Shown here in pieces: positions 27,598 to 36,322 of a DNA stretch of 64,000 bases (positions within the stretch are counted from its first letter, which is position 1; every line of letters begins with the position of its first letter). This DNA is from Acetobacter garciniae (GTDB lineage Bacteria; Pseudomonadota; Alphaproteobacteria; Acetobacterales; Acetobacteraceae). The notes below the pieces were generated by a model. The model had not been told where the DNA came from, did not search any database, and was given only the letters and a program-made list of their open reading frames with translations. Both the position numbers and the translations under genes were made by a program. The stretch is taken from positions 310,001 to 374,000 of the forward strand of contig NZ_JAFVMH010000002.1 of the NCBI RefSeq assembly GCF_017377735.1, in the 5' to 3' direction.

Positions 27598-28041
27598 ATG
27601 CGATTTTCTTCCCTGATAGGGGCAAGCGTGCTCGCGGCATCGCTGAGCGCGACCCCCATGGCCCATGCGGCCGATGCGCTGGGTGCCGCCACAGGCACCA
27701 TGACCATGGAAATCAAATCGGCCGATGTCGGTGTCGGCTATACCTGGGGCCAGGGGCGGGTGCGGTTCAACCATCGCAACTACCCCTTTTCCATCGAGGG
27801 TGGGACGATCGCGGCTGTCGGTTTCTCCAAGATCACGGGAAGCGGGACGGTCTATAACCTGCACCGCATAAAGGATTTCGAAGGCACTTATGGCGCCGTG
27901 CATGGCGAAGCCACGCTGGGCCAGGGACTGGGCGGCCTTGTGCTGGAAAACAAGAACGGCGTGCGGATCAAGATCGAGACCATCACCAAGGGTGCACGCC
28001 TTGCGGGCTCGGCCCAGGGCCTGACCTTCAAGCTGAAATAA
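27598..28041 (+). CDS. Small secreted protein of unknown function
   Basis: 147 residues with a clear Sec signal (MRFSSLIGASVLAASLSA..., cleavage near AHAAD). The mature part is about 120 residues of alternating hydrophobic and polar strands (VGVGYTWGQGRVRFNHRNY, then PFSIEGGTIAAVGFSKITG), suggesting a small beta-rich periplasmic domain with GYTWG, GTVYNL and DFEGTYGAVHGEATLG as recognisable patterns. I recall similar proteins in other Acetobacteraceae and rhizobia but cannot name a function. ATG 27598 has AGAAGGA at good spacing; ATG 27589 is too close to it. It follows the MarR-like gene on the same strand. Confidence 0.75.
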   Translation: MRFSSLIGASVLAASLSATPMAHAADALGAATGTMTMEIKSADVGVGYTWGQGRVRFNHRNYPFSIEGGTIAAVGFSKITGSGTVYNLHRIKDFEGTYGAVHGEATLGQGLGGLVLENKNGVRIKIETITKGARLAGSAQGLTFKLK

Positions 28042-28168
28042 CGCCTGCTCTCCCACCCCCGCCAGTTCCATCGCCCTTCGCCGCAGATTTGTGCCTGTTC
28101 GCGCCAGCCCTGTGGCCCAGCCCGTTCGCAGATCGGCCGGGGCTACAGGGGGCAGGGCGTTCAGGCTG

Positions 28169-29194
28169 CTACCACGGCCCGACCGGGTGGCGGCGCGTGC
28201 GCGCAATGGCGTAGGCCGTCCAGGCCAGTTGGGGTGGCAGGACCAGGGCGGTGGCTGCGAGCAGGCCCGTTTGCCAGGGCAGATGGGCCACGGTGCAGGC
28301 CACAATGCCGCCCCATGCCGTAAAACCCCATTCCATGGCCGAGATCGCAGATGCGCTGACACCGCTGCGATGCAGGACCTGGTACAGATGGCCCCGATGC
28401 GCCTGCACCACGGAATGCCCGCCAAGCTTGCGCCGGGCCAGCGTGAACAGCACGTCATAGGCCAGCGGGGCCAGCACGGTCGGGCCGAACAGCCAGCCCG
28501 ATGGCAAGGGCGTATGGCGTGCCACATACAGGGCGGCCGTACCTGCCAGAAGGCCGCAGCCCTGGCTGCCCACATCGCCCAGGAAAATACGCGCATGCGG
28601 GAAATTAAAGGGCAGGAAACCCGCCAGGCAGCAGGCCAGCAGCAGGGCCGTGCCCCTGGCCCCGGGCACGCCCAGCGTGGTTGCGCCCCCAGCCAGGGCA
28701 AGGGCCGCCACCAGCAGGCAGCCTGCAACCAGGCCGTTCAGCCCGTCCATGAAATTGACCGCGTTGCAGATGAAGACCAGCCACAGTACGGAAAAAACGG
28801 TGCCGCCCAGCGGGGTGGGCCAGTCCAGTGCCAGCCCGCCGCCCACCACAAGACCGGCCGCGGCACATTGGGCCGCGAATTTTATGGAAGGCGGCCACTG
28901 GTACACATCATCCAGCCAGGAAACGCCGCAGAGCAGCAGCAGGGCAGCCCCCGTCATGACGGTGCTCAGCGAAAAGACCGCCTGCCCGCTTGTGGCCTGC
29001 AATACCGGCCAGACAAGCAGGAATGCGACCATGACACCGACCCCACCCCCCTTGGGTGTGGGCCGCACATGCGCGCTGCGGTGGCCGGGATGGTCGAGCA
29101 CGGCCAGGCGGATCATGGCGCGCACGAGTGCAGCCGACAGCAGTGCTGCGCAGAACAGGCAGAAAAACGCCACAGCGGGCAAAGAAAAGGGCAT
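28169..29194 (-). CDS. Polyprenyl-phosphate sugar-1-phosphate transferase (WecA/MraY family)
   Basis: Integral membrane glycosyltransferase family 4 enzyme; it moves a HexNAc-1-phosphate from a UDP-sugar to undecaprenyl phosphate, starting a surface glycan. 341 residues and about ten TM helices. Family motifs are present: HVRPTPKGGGVGV, SWLDDVYQWPPSIKF (metal Asp pair), NAVNFMDGLNGL, ARIFLGDVGSQGCG, and the cytosolic RRKLGGHSVVQAHRGHLYQ loop. The AHRGHLYQ loop and sequence style resemble WecA/WbpL/TagO-type enzymes rather than MraY. Its start is 65 nt from the divergent WbpM/PglF-like gene, suggesting co-regulation in a glycan pathway. Confidence 0.9.
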   Translation of the reverse strand: MPFSLPAVAFFCLFCAALLSAALVRAMIRLAVLDHPGHRSAHVRPTPKGGGVGVMVAFLLVWPVLQATSGQAVFSLSTVMTGAALLLLCGVSWLDDVYQWPPSIKFAAQCAAAGLVVGGGLALDWPTPLGGTVFSVLWLVFICNAVNFMDGLNGLVAGCLLVAALALAGGATTLGVPGARGTALLLACCLAGFLPFNFPHARIFLGDVGSQGCGLLAGTAALYVARHTPLPSGWLFGPTVLAPLAYDVLFTLARRKLGGHSVVQAHRGHLYQVLHRSGVSASAISAMEWGFTAWGGIVACTVAHLPWQTGLLAATALVLPPQLAWTAYAIARTRRHPVGPW

Positions 29195-29259
29195 GAAGTA
29201 CTGCTATCTGGTTTGTGCTGCTTCTAGGATGTCAGGTGCTAGGCTATAGGTGCAAGATA

Positions 29260-31386
29260 ATGGCATCGCAACGCTCCAAGGCACTGCATCGTAACCCCCG
29301 GCTTCGGCCGCTGAACAGAATAGCCGTGAACGTCCTGCTCGATGGTGTTCTGGCTGCGCTGGCAGCCCCCGTCGCGCGCTGGCTGGCCGCCCCGCAGGAC
29401 GGGCTTTTGCACCCGCTCTGGTTCGTGGCCGGCGGGGCGATCACGCTTGTCGTCAGCGGCCTGCCGTTTCGGATGCCGCAGCAATACTGGCGTTTTTCGG
29501 GCATGTCCGATCTTATGGGCATTGCCGGTGCGTCCATCGCCAGCGCCGCGCTGTTTTCCATCGGCCTGGTGCTGACGGGCTTTTCCCTGCCCAGCCCGAC
29601 CTTTCCCGTCATTTACGCGCTGGTGCTGCTGGTGGCCCTGGGTGGGCTGCGCGTGGCCTACCGCCTGGCCCACAGGCGGCGCCTGCGCAGCGCCGAACAG
29701 CACCGCGTGATCCTGATCGGGGCGGATACTGCGGCCGATATCTACATGCGCGCCCTCGACCGTGCGGGGCAGGGCGGGATCAAGATCGTGGGTCTGGTGG
29801 CCCTTGGCACGCATCAGGCGGGGCGGCGTATCCATAACGTGCCCATTCTGGGCCATGTGGACACGCTCCCCACCATTCTGGACCGGCTGGACAAGGCGGG
29901 TGGCCTGCCCGAGTCCCTTGTCATTACAGACCCCACATTCCGGGGCCGGATGCTCACAGCCGTGCTGGACGCGGCCGTGGCGCACGGTATTGCCGTGCTG
30001 CGCGCCCCCGTGCTGACCGACCTGGCCCCGGCCGAGCGGGTGCAGTTGCGGCCCGTCCCGCTCGAAGACCTGCTCAACCGCCCGCAGGTGGCACTGGACC
30101 TGGACGGCATGGAACGCCTGATCGGCGGGCAGACCGTGCTGGTCAGCGGGGCTGGCGGCACCATTGGCTCCGAACTGGTGCGCCAGATCGCGCGGCTGGG
30201 GGCCAAAAGGCTGATTCTGCTCGACCATGGGGAATTCGCGTTGTGGCAGATCGATGTCGAACTGGCCGAAACCGCGCCGCATATCCCGCGTGAGGCAGTG
30301 GTGGCCGATGTGCGTGACGCCGGGCGGATGGATGCGCTCATGGGCCATTTCCGCCCCGATCTGGTGTTCCATGCCGCAGCCCTGAAGCATGTACCCATTG
30401 TCGAGGCCAACCCGGCGGAAGGAATTCTGACCAACGTGCATGGCACGCGGGTGGTGGCCGATACCGCCGCCCGCCACGGCGTGCGCGCCATGGTGGTGAT
30501 TTCGACCGACAAGGCGGTCAATCCCTCCAGCCTGATGGGCGCGTCCAAGCGGGCGGCGGAAATGTACTGCCAGGCGCTGGATATCAAGGCGCGGACCAGC
30601 CCCACCCCCGGCGGCATGCGCTGTATCACGGTGCGGTTCGGCAATGTGCTGGGTTCGACCGGCTCGGTCGTGCCGCTGTTTCGCCGCCAGCTTGAACGCG
30701 GCGGGCCGCTGACGGTCACCCATCCCGACATGCGCCGCTATTTCATGACCGTGCCCGAGGCCGTGGGGCTTGTTCTGCAGGCCAGCGTGCGCGGCATGGC
30801 GGGCAAGGATGGTTCGGGCACCGATACGCTGCTGCGGCATGGCGGCATTTTCGTGCTGGATATGGGCGAGCCGGTCAGGATCGTCGATCTGGCCCGCCAG
30901 ATGATCCGCATGGCAGGTCTGCGCCCTGAAGAGGACGTGGCGATCCGCTTCACCGGTTTGCGGGCCGGAGAAAAACTGTATGAAGAACTGTTCCACGGGC
31001 GCGAGGCCCCGGTTCCCACGGATGCGCCGGGCCTGCTCATGGCCACGCCGCGCGTGGTGGACTTGGCCGAAGTCAGCCACGTGGTGGAGCGGATGACACA
31101 CAGCGCGCGGATGGGGGATATCAAGGCGGCTTTGCGGGATTTGGCGGCCCTGGTGCCGGAATTCGATCACAACCCCCATGGAGAGGTGCGCAAAGCCCCT
31201 GCCCATGTCGGGGCAGCCGATCATGCCCAGCCCAACGGCCGCGCCGGCGGGGACAAGGCCGGCGACCCGGGGACCAGCCCATCAGGCACCCCACCGGGCA
31301 TCCCATCGGGCACCCAGCCTGCCGCCTTGCCGGGCGGGCCGGTGGCCCCTTTCAGTACCGATGGCACGGAACAGGTAGCGTCATGA
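29260..31386 (+). CDS. WbpM/PglF-like UDP-HexNAc 4,6-dehydratase (CapD family)
   Basis: Membrane-anchored nucleotide-sugar 4,6-dehydratase, 708 residues. About four N-terminal TM helices, a CoA-binding-like Rossmann segment (HRVILIGADTAADIYM), then the extended SDR domain with VLVSGAGGTIGSELVRQI, ISTDKAVNPSSLMGASKRA and RYFMTVPEAVGLVLQA. The LMGASK segment carries Met where short SDRs have Tyr, the SMK-type triad of WbpM/PglF. The last 70 residues are a Gly/Pro/Ser tail (for example PSGTPPGIPSGTQP) without folded character. The product would be a 4-keto-6-deoxy-HexNAc. Its stop overlaps the aminotransferase start by 4 nt (ATGA), so the pair is translationally coupled. The substrate is inferred from the family. 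Confidence 0.92.
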   Translation: MASQRSKALHRNPRLRPLNRIAVNVLLDGVLAALAAPVARWLAAPQDGLLHPLWFVAGGAITLVVSGLPFRMPQQYWRFSGMSDLMGIAGASIASAALFSIGLVLTGFSLPSPTFPVIYALVLLVALGGLRVAYRLAHRRRLRSAEQHRVILIGADTAADIYMRALDRAGQGGIKIVGLVALGTHQAGRRIHNVPILGHVDTLPTILDRLDKAGGLPESLVITDPTFRGRMLTAVLDAAVAHGIAVLRAPVLTDLAPAERVQLRPVPLEDLLNRPQVALDLDGMERLIGGQTVLVSGAGGTIGSELVRQIARLGAKRLILLDHGEFALWQIDVELAETAPHIPREAVVADVRDAGRMDALMGHFRPDLVFHAAALKHVPIVEANPAEGILTNVHGTRVVADTAARHGVRAMVVISTDKAVNPSSLMGASKRAAEMYCQALDIKARTSPTPGGMRCITVRFGNVLGSTGSVVPLFRRQLERGGPLTVTHPDMRRYFMTVPEAVGLVLQASVRGMAGKDGSGTDTLLRHGGIFVLDMGEPVRIVDLARQMIRMAGLRPEEDVAIRFTGLRAGEKLYEELFHGREAPVPTDAPGLLMATPRVVDLAEVSHVVERMTHSARMGDIKAALRDLAALVPEFDHNPHGEVRKAPAHVGAADHAQPNGRAGGDKAGDPGTSPSGTPPGIPSGTQPAALPGGPVAPFSTDGTEQVAS

Positions 31387-32528
31387 ACAGTGCAGACAAC
31401 AGGCCCATTGCTTTTCTCGATCTCGCAGCCCAGCAGGCGCGGCTGGGGCCCGCCTTGCGCGCAAGGATCGATGCCGTGCTGGCGCATTGCCGGTTCGTGA
31501 TGGGGCCCGAAGTCACGGAACTGGAAGACCGCCTGGCCCAATGGTGCGGCGCTGCGGAATGCGTTGCCGTATCCTCGGGCACGGATGCATTGCAGATCGT
31601 CATGATGGCCGAAGGCATCGGCCGGGGGGATGCGGTGTTCCTGCCCGCCTTCACCTACACCGCAACGGCCGAAGTGCCGCTGGTGCTGGGGGCGGTGCCG
31701 GTTTTTGTCGATGTCGATCCCGATACGTTTCAGATCGACCCCGAGCATCTGCGTGCGCGCATCCGCGCCGTGCGTGAAGCGGGCGTGCTGCGCCCCCGCG
31801 CCATCGTGGGGGTGGATCTGTTCGGCCAGCCCGCCCCGTGGGATGCCCTGCGCGCCATCGCGCAGGAGGAAGCGCTTTTCCTGCTGGCCGATTGCGCCCA
31901 GTCCTTCGGGGCGGAACTGCACGGCAAACCCCTGGGGCGGGAGGCCACGGCCACCACGCTGTCGTTTTTCCCGTCCAAGCCGCTGGGTGGTTATGGCGAT
32001 GGCGGCGCGATCCTGACCGACGATCCCGAACGCGCGGCCCTGTACCGGTCCCTGCGCACGCATGGGGAGGGCACGACCCGCTACGAAGTGCTGCGCACCG
32101 GCATGAACGGCAGGCTGGATACCTTGCAGGCGGCTGTCTTGCTGGCCAAGCTCGATGACTTTGCCCGCGAACTGACCCGGCGTGATGAAATAGCCACGCA
32201 GTACGACAAGGGCCTGGCCCACGTGGCGCAGGTACCCGTACGCGTGCCCGACAGCCGCAGTGCCTGGGCCATTTACGCCATTCTGCTCAAGGACAGTGCG
32301 GCGCGTGACGCCCTGCAGGCCCGGCTGAAGGAAAAAGGCGTGCCCTCGGCCATTTATTACCCATTGCCGTTGCATTGGCAGCCTGCCTACCGCCCGCATC
32401 ATGACGGCACGCCCATGCCGGTGTCAGAAGCGCTGGCCGGACGGATTCTGGCCCTGCCCATTCACCCCGAACTGACGGATGAAGACGTGGCCCGGGTTAT
32501 TGCTGCTGTGTGTGCTCAGGAAGGATAG
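31383..32528 (+). CDS. DegT/DnrJ/EryC1/StrS sugar aminotransferase
   Basis: PLP-dependent enzyme (381 residues) that adds an amino group to a 4-keto-6-deoxy-sugar, typically the product of the dehydratase just upstream. PLP-binding features: SSGTDALQIVMMA, FTYTATAEVPLVLGAVPVFV, LLADCAQSFGAELHGK, and Schiff-base lysine in LSFFPSKPLGGYGDGGA. RTHGEGTTRYE...GMNGRLDTLQAA is a typical substrate loop. With the dehydratase it could make UDP-4-amino-4,6-dideoxy-HexNAc (PglF/PglE logic) or a related 3- or 4-amino sugar. No PglD-type acetyltransferase follows in the window. Confidence 0.93.
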   Translation: MNSADNRPIAFLDLAAQQARLGPALRARIDAVLAHCRFVMGPEVTELEDRLAQWCGAAECVAVSSGTDALQIVMMAEGIGRGDAVFLPAFTYTATAEVPLVLGAVPVFVDVDPDTFQIDPEHLRARIRAVREAGVLRPRAIVGVDLFGQPAPWDALRAIAQEEALFLLADCAQSFGAELHGKPLGREATATTLSFFPSKPLGGYGDGGAILTDDPERAALYRSLRTHGEGTTRYEVLRTGMNGRLDTLQAAVLLAKLDDFARELTRRDEIATQYDKGLAHVAQVPVRVPDSRSAWAIYAILLKDSAARDALQARLKEKGVPSAIYYPLPLHWQPAYRPHHDGTPMPVSEALAGRILALPIHPELTDEDVARVIAAVCAQEG

Positions 32529-32534
32529 TTGGGA

Positions 32535-32999
32535 ATGCGCAAGGAAACGGCGTTCATTATCGGGTTTGTGGTCTTTACGGTCAGCACGGCGACACTGATC
32601 TGGACGTTCGCATTGCCCAATTTCAAGCCCGTCACCTTTCCGCAGGTGGTCAGCGGTTCGGTGGATGTGGGGCCCATGCACCGCACCCGGGCGCTGAGTG
32701 CGGATGAAATCAAGACAGTCAACGACTGGACCACGCACCACAAGTCCGGCTGGGGGCCGCTCAGCCGCACGCCGCCTTCCTCGGGGGATGCGCATCTGCT
32801 GCTCAAGGATGCGCAGGGCAAGGACGTGATGGTGCTGACCCTGTGGACCGGGATCAGTGCTGCCGACTGGAATTCCACCGTGTTCGTGGAATCGCCCGAT
32901 GGCACGCAGGTGCATATGGAAAGCTTTTCCAACAAGGAATTCGCTCCCCTGCGGATGATTGTCGACCGCTTTCCCTACCACCATTCCGGCTACCCGTAA
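32535..32999 (+). CDS. Small membrane-anchored protein of unknown function
   Basis: 154 residues with one N-terminal TM (about 5-27, TAFIIGFVVFTVSTATLIW) and a soluble domain outside the membrane. It starts 6 nt after the aminotransferase stop and is therefore likely co-transcribed. ADEIKTVNDWTTHHKSGWGP and FAPLRMIVDRFPYHHSGYP are the most distinctive parts. I do not recognise a family. Position suggests a role in surface glycan assembly, but the sequence alone does not show this. ATG 32535 is preferred over an upstream TTG at 32529. Confidence 0.7.
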   Translation: MRKETAFIIGFVVFTVSTATLIWTFALPNFKPVTFPQVVSGSVDVGPMHRTRALSADEIKTVNDWTTHHKSGWGPLSRTPPSSGDAHLLLKDAQGKDVMVLTLWTGISAADWNSTVFVESPDGTQVHMESFSNKEFAPLRMIVDRFPYHHSGYP

Positions 33000-33272
33000 C
33001 GCGCCAGGCCTGGGTGACGGCCCTGCGGCCAGACCCATGTTGGGGTCGTATGATCGGATGATGTTGCGCGGGCTGGCCCGATGGCTGGCCCCGATGCGCA
33101 ACTGCTGAAGAACAGGCCGGGATGGGACTGGCCGGACAACCGGACCGGATGGATGGTCTGACCATGCAGCAAGCCCAGCCCACTTGCCCATACCCTTGGC
33201 AGACGCCCCCGCGTGAGTGGTGCCGGGGAGTGCTGTCTTCCTTCAGCTTTTTGCGCGACCGGGGGGGCGGGG

Positions 33273-34556
33273 TCAGCCTTCCCGGGGCGAGAACCACAGG
33301 GCGATGCCGCCGACGACCGCGGTGAGCGCCACATAAATGGCCGGGGCCACAGGTGTGTGCAGTGTCAGCGAGGAAATGGCCGCAGGCGTCAACCCGCCCG
33401 AAATCGCGTAAGACAGGTTGTAGGATAGCGACAGCCCCGAAAAACGCACCTTGGCGGGAAAAGCGCGCAGCATGCCCACCGGCACCAGCCCGATGAAGGC
33501 GCAGCTCAGCCCGCTCAGCCCCGCCCAGAACACCAGCGTGCCCGGAAACAGCGGGGACATGCCATAAAGGCCGAACGCGCCGAGAATCAACGCCAGAGCG
33601 AAGGTAACGGCCAGCGTTCTCATGCCGATGAAATCGGTCAGGGCCCCCGCCGTGACAACCCCGATCGTCAGGCAGACCGTCGCACTCAGGCTGGCCACCA
33701 TGGTCTGGGCGGGGGGAATGTCGTGCAGGCTCTGCATCAGCGGGGGCATCATCAGCACGACGACGATACCGCCTGCCGTCAGGGTCCAGGTCGTGAGCAT
33801 GGAGCACAGAATGGCCCGGCGGTGTTCGCGCAGCAGAATTTTCACGGGCAGTGTTTCGGCCGTTTCCGCACGGGCATGCATTTCGCGGAAAACGGGTGTT
33901 TCCTCCAGCCAGCGGCGCAGTACCATCGCCCCGAGGCCGAATATTCCGCCGATCAGGAAGGGAATGCGCCAGCCCCAGTTGGCCACGTCATCGGCGGACA
34001 GCACCACGTTCAGCACAAGGATCACGACCGAACCCAGCAGGATGCCCCCTGTAAGCCCGCCGGTCAGCAGACCCGCGGCAAGCCCGGCCCGGTGTGGGGG
34101 CGCATGTTCACTGACGAACACCCAGCCCCCCGGCGCTTCCCCGCCGATGGCAGCACCTTGCAGGACGCGCATCAGCAGCAGGCCGAGCGGGGCGGCGGCC
34201 CCAATGGTTTCGTAGCTGGGCAGCAGGCCGATCAGCAGCGTGGGCACGGCCATCAGCAATACGCTGAAGGTAAAGACCTTCTTGCGGCCCGCGACATCGC
34301 CGAAATGCGCCATGATCACCCCGCCCAGCGGCCGGACAAGGTAGCCCGCGCCGAACAGCCCGAACGCTTCGGTCTGGCGCAGCCATTCGCTCTGGCTTGC
34401 GGGGAAGAAATGGGTCGCGATCAGCTTGGCCAGGAAGGCGAAAATGACAAAATCGTAGAATTCCAGCGCCCCGCCGAGCGAAGCCAGGGCAAAGGTCCTG
34501 AGCTGGGAGCGTGAAAGGGCAGCCGATGGCACCGCCGTTGCTGATAAAGACGACAT
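33273..34556 (-). CDS. MFS transporter, metabolite:proton symporter (ShiA/ProP-like) family
   Basis: Inner-membrane carrier, 427 residues, 12 predicted TM helices. GALEFYDFVIFAFLAKLIA in TM1, RPLGGVIMAHFGDVAGRKKVF in the TM2-3 loop and GGEAPGGWVFVSEHAPPHRAGL are hallmarks of the MHS subfamily, whose members import dicarboxylates, shikimate, betaine or citrate. The substrate cannot be predicted. ATG 34556 gives the family-typical N-terminus; the frame is open a further 57 codons without support. It lies downstream of pyrC on the same strand but is separated from it by a palindromic repeat. Confidence 0.88.
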   Translation of the reverse strand: MSSLSATAVPSAALSRSQLRTFALASLGGALEFYDFVIFAFLAKLIATHFFPASQSEWLRQTEAFGLFGAGYLVRPLGGVIMAHFGDVAGRKKVFTFSVLLMAVPTLLIGLLPSYETIGAAAPLGLLLMRVLQGAAIGGEAPGGWVFVSEHAPPHRAGLAAGLLTGGLTGGILLGSVVILVLNVVLSADDVANWGWRIPFLIGGIFGLGAMVLRRWLEETPVFREMHARAETAETLPVKILLREHRRAILCSMLTTWTLTAGGIVVVLMMPPLMQSLHDIPPAQTMVASLSATVCLTIGVVTAGALTDFIGMRTLAVTFALALILGAFGLYGMSPLFPGTLVFWAGLSGLSCAFIGLVPVGMLRAFPAKVRFSGLSLSYNLSYAISGGLTPAAISSLTLHTPVAPAIYVALTAVVGGIALWFSPREG

Positions 34557-34797
34557 GATTGCAAGTCCGTAACGAAGGGGCCAGAAAGATTCGGTTCGCG
34601 CCGAGAGCACGGTCCGGGTGGCGGTGTTTACAAGTGGATGCTTATAAAAGGGGAGGAAACGCCCCGTCCATGCTGTTTTTGGCCCGATCCTGCGTTCAGG
34701 CCGCTGGAATGCGCGTGCGACACCCAATGCCGCTCGGCCCTAACGCTAATGCCAGTCCCCTCCGGCACTGCCGATATCGGTCGGGCTGGAAATCAAA

Positions 34798-34878
34798 GAA
34801 AAGTTTTTGGTGAAGCTTTTTCCAAAAGCTTCAAAGACCGCTCCCTTTCTGAAAACAGGGGACACCCAAAAACTTTTC
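34798..34878 (-). repeat. Copy 2 of the ~80-bp palindromic repeat
   Basis: Bounded by GAAAAGTTTTTGG and its exact complement CCAAAAACTTTTC. Between them are a 9-bp inner hairpin GAAGCTTTT/AAAAGCTTC and a second hairpin built on CTCCC/GGGGAC. It sits directly after the pyrC stop, between pyrC and the MFS gene. Confidence 0.9.
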
Positions 34879-34890
34879 TTCTTTTACCGA

Positions 34891-36273
34891 TCAGGCAGGC
34901 CGGTCGGTCGCATCGAACAGGAAGGGCTGGCCCACGGCCGTGTCCGCCAGGGTGCCCTCCCACATGACCTGATGGCCGCGAATGATCGTGCCCACGGGCC
35001 TGCCGGTAATGCTTTGCCCGGTAAAGGGCGACCAGCCGCAGCGCGAGGCCAGCCAGTCTTCCTCGATCGTCCAGCGGGATTTGAGGTCGACCACTGTGAA
35101 ATCGGCATCGTACCCCACGGCAATACGGCCCTTGCGCACCAGCCCGAACAGGCGCTGCGCCCCGGTGCAGGTCAGGTCCACCAGGCGGCGCAGGGTCATG
35201 CGGTGGTGGGCGACGTGGTCGAGCAGCAGCGGCAGCAGGGTCTGCACGCTCGGCATGCCCGAGGGGGATGCGGGGTAGGGGCGGTTCTTGGCTTCCAGCC
35301 CGTGGGGCGCGTGGTCGGAACCGATCACATCGGGCAGGCCCTGGCTGACCCAGTGCCACAGCCCTTCGCGGTGGGCGCGGGAGCGAATGGGCGGGTTCAT
35401 CTGCGCCAGCGTGCCCAGGCGGGGATAGGCGTCTTCCGCGCACAGGGTCAGGTGCTGGGGGGTCAGTTCGCAGCTTGCGATATCGCGGTGCTGGGCGATC
35501 AGTTCCAGTTCCGCCGGGGTGGTCACATGCAGGATATGCACGCGCCGCCCCGTCTTGCGCGCCAGGGCCAGCACGCGGCGCGTGGCGCGCAGGGCGGTTT
35601 CATCGTCCCGCCATACGGGGTGGGAGGATGCATCCCCTTCCACCCGCTCGCCCAGCCGGGCCTTCAGCCGGGCTTCGTCCTCGGCGTGGATGGCAACGCG
35701 GCGCTGGCCGGATTGCAGCACACGTTCGAGCATGGCGTCTTCGGATACCAGCAGGTTGCCGGTGGACGAACCCATGAACACCTTGATACCCGCAGTACCC
35801 GGCAGTTTTTCAAGCATGCCGCAGTCATCGGCATTGTCCACCGTGGCACCCACGTAAAAGGCGTGTTCGCACCACATGCGGCCTTTGGCGCGGGCCAGCT
35901 TGTCGGCCACGGCCGCGGGGGTGGAGGTCGGGGGTTTGGTGTTGGGCATTTCGAACACACCCGTCACCCCGCCCAGAACCGCCGCGCGGCTGCCGGATTC
36001 GAGGTTTTCGTTCTCCTCCGCCCCGGGTTCGCGAAAATGCACCTGCGTGTCGATCACGCCGGGCAGGATGGTCAGCCCCGTGCAGTCGATCACGCGCGCG
36101 GCCGGGGCTTCGCCCCCCAGCGCGCTGATCAGCCCGTCGCGCACATAAACGGTGGTCTGCACCGTGCCGTCGGGCAGGACGACCGTGCCGTTTTTAAGGG
36201 CCAGGTCATGGCCCCTGCCGGTCTTGCCAGGGGGGTTCGGATCGGTGGGCAGGTCGGGGGTGCTGGAAGCCAC
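34891..36273 (-). CDS. pyrC: Dihydroorotase
   Basis: Zinc amidohydrolase of pyrimidine synthesis that cyclises carbamoyl aspartate to dihydroorotate. 460 residues, class I type. Metal and catalytic residues look complete: DTQVHFREPGAEENENL (HxR), a carboxylated-lysine region GTAGIKVFMGSST, AIHAEDE, ILHVTTPAE and IGSDHAPH. So it is an active enzyme rather than a PyrC'-like pseudo-subunit. Its start is 49 nt downstream of the gor stop, suggesting co-transcription. The N-terminal 20 residues are Pro/Gly-rich and may be shorter in reality. Confidence 0.93.
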   Translation of the reverse strand: MASSTPDLPTDPNPPGKTGRGHDLALKNGTVVLPDGTVQTTVYVRDGLISALGGEAPAARVIDCTGLTILPGVIDTQVHFREPGAEENENLESGSRAAVLGGVTGVFEMPNTKPPTSTPAAVADKLARAKGRMWCEHAFYVGATVDNADDCGMLEKLPGTAGIKVFMGSSTGNLLVSEDAMLERVLQSGQRRVAIHAEDEARLKARLGERVEGDASSHPVWRDDETALRATRRVLALARKTGRRVHILHVTTPAELELIAQHRDIASCELTPQHLTLCAEDAYPRLGTLAQMNPPIRSRAHREGLWHWVSQGLPDVIGSDHAPHGLEAKNRPYPASPSGMPSVQTLLPLLLDHVAHHRMTLRRLVDLTCTGAQRLFGLVRKGRIAVGYDADFTVVDLKSRWTIEEDWLASRCGWSPFTGQSITGRPVGTIIRGHQVMWEGTLADTAVGQPFLFDATDRPA

Positions 36274-36322
36274 GGTCTTTGTCCTTGCGTCTGTGCGGCC
36301 GGTGGGGGCGGTATCCTGCCGG

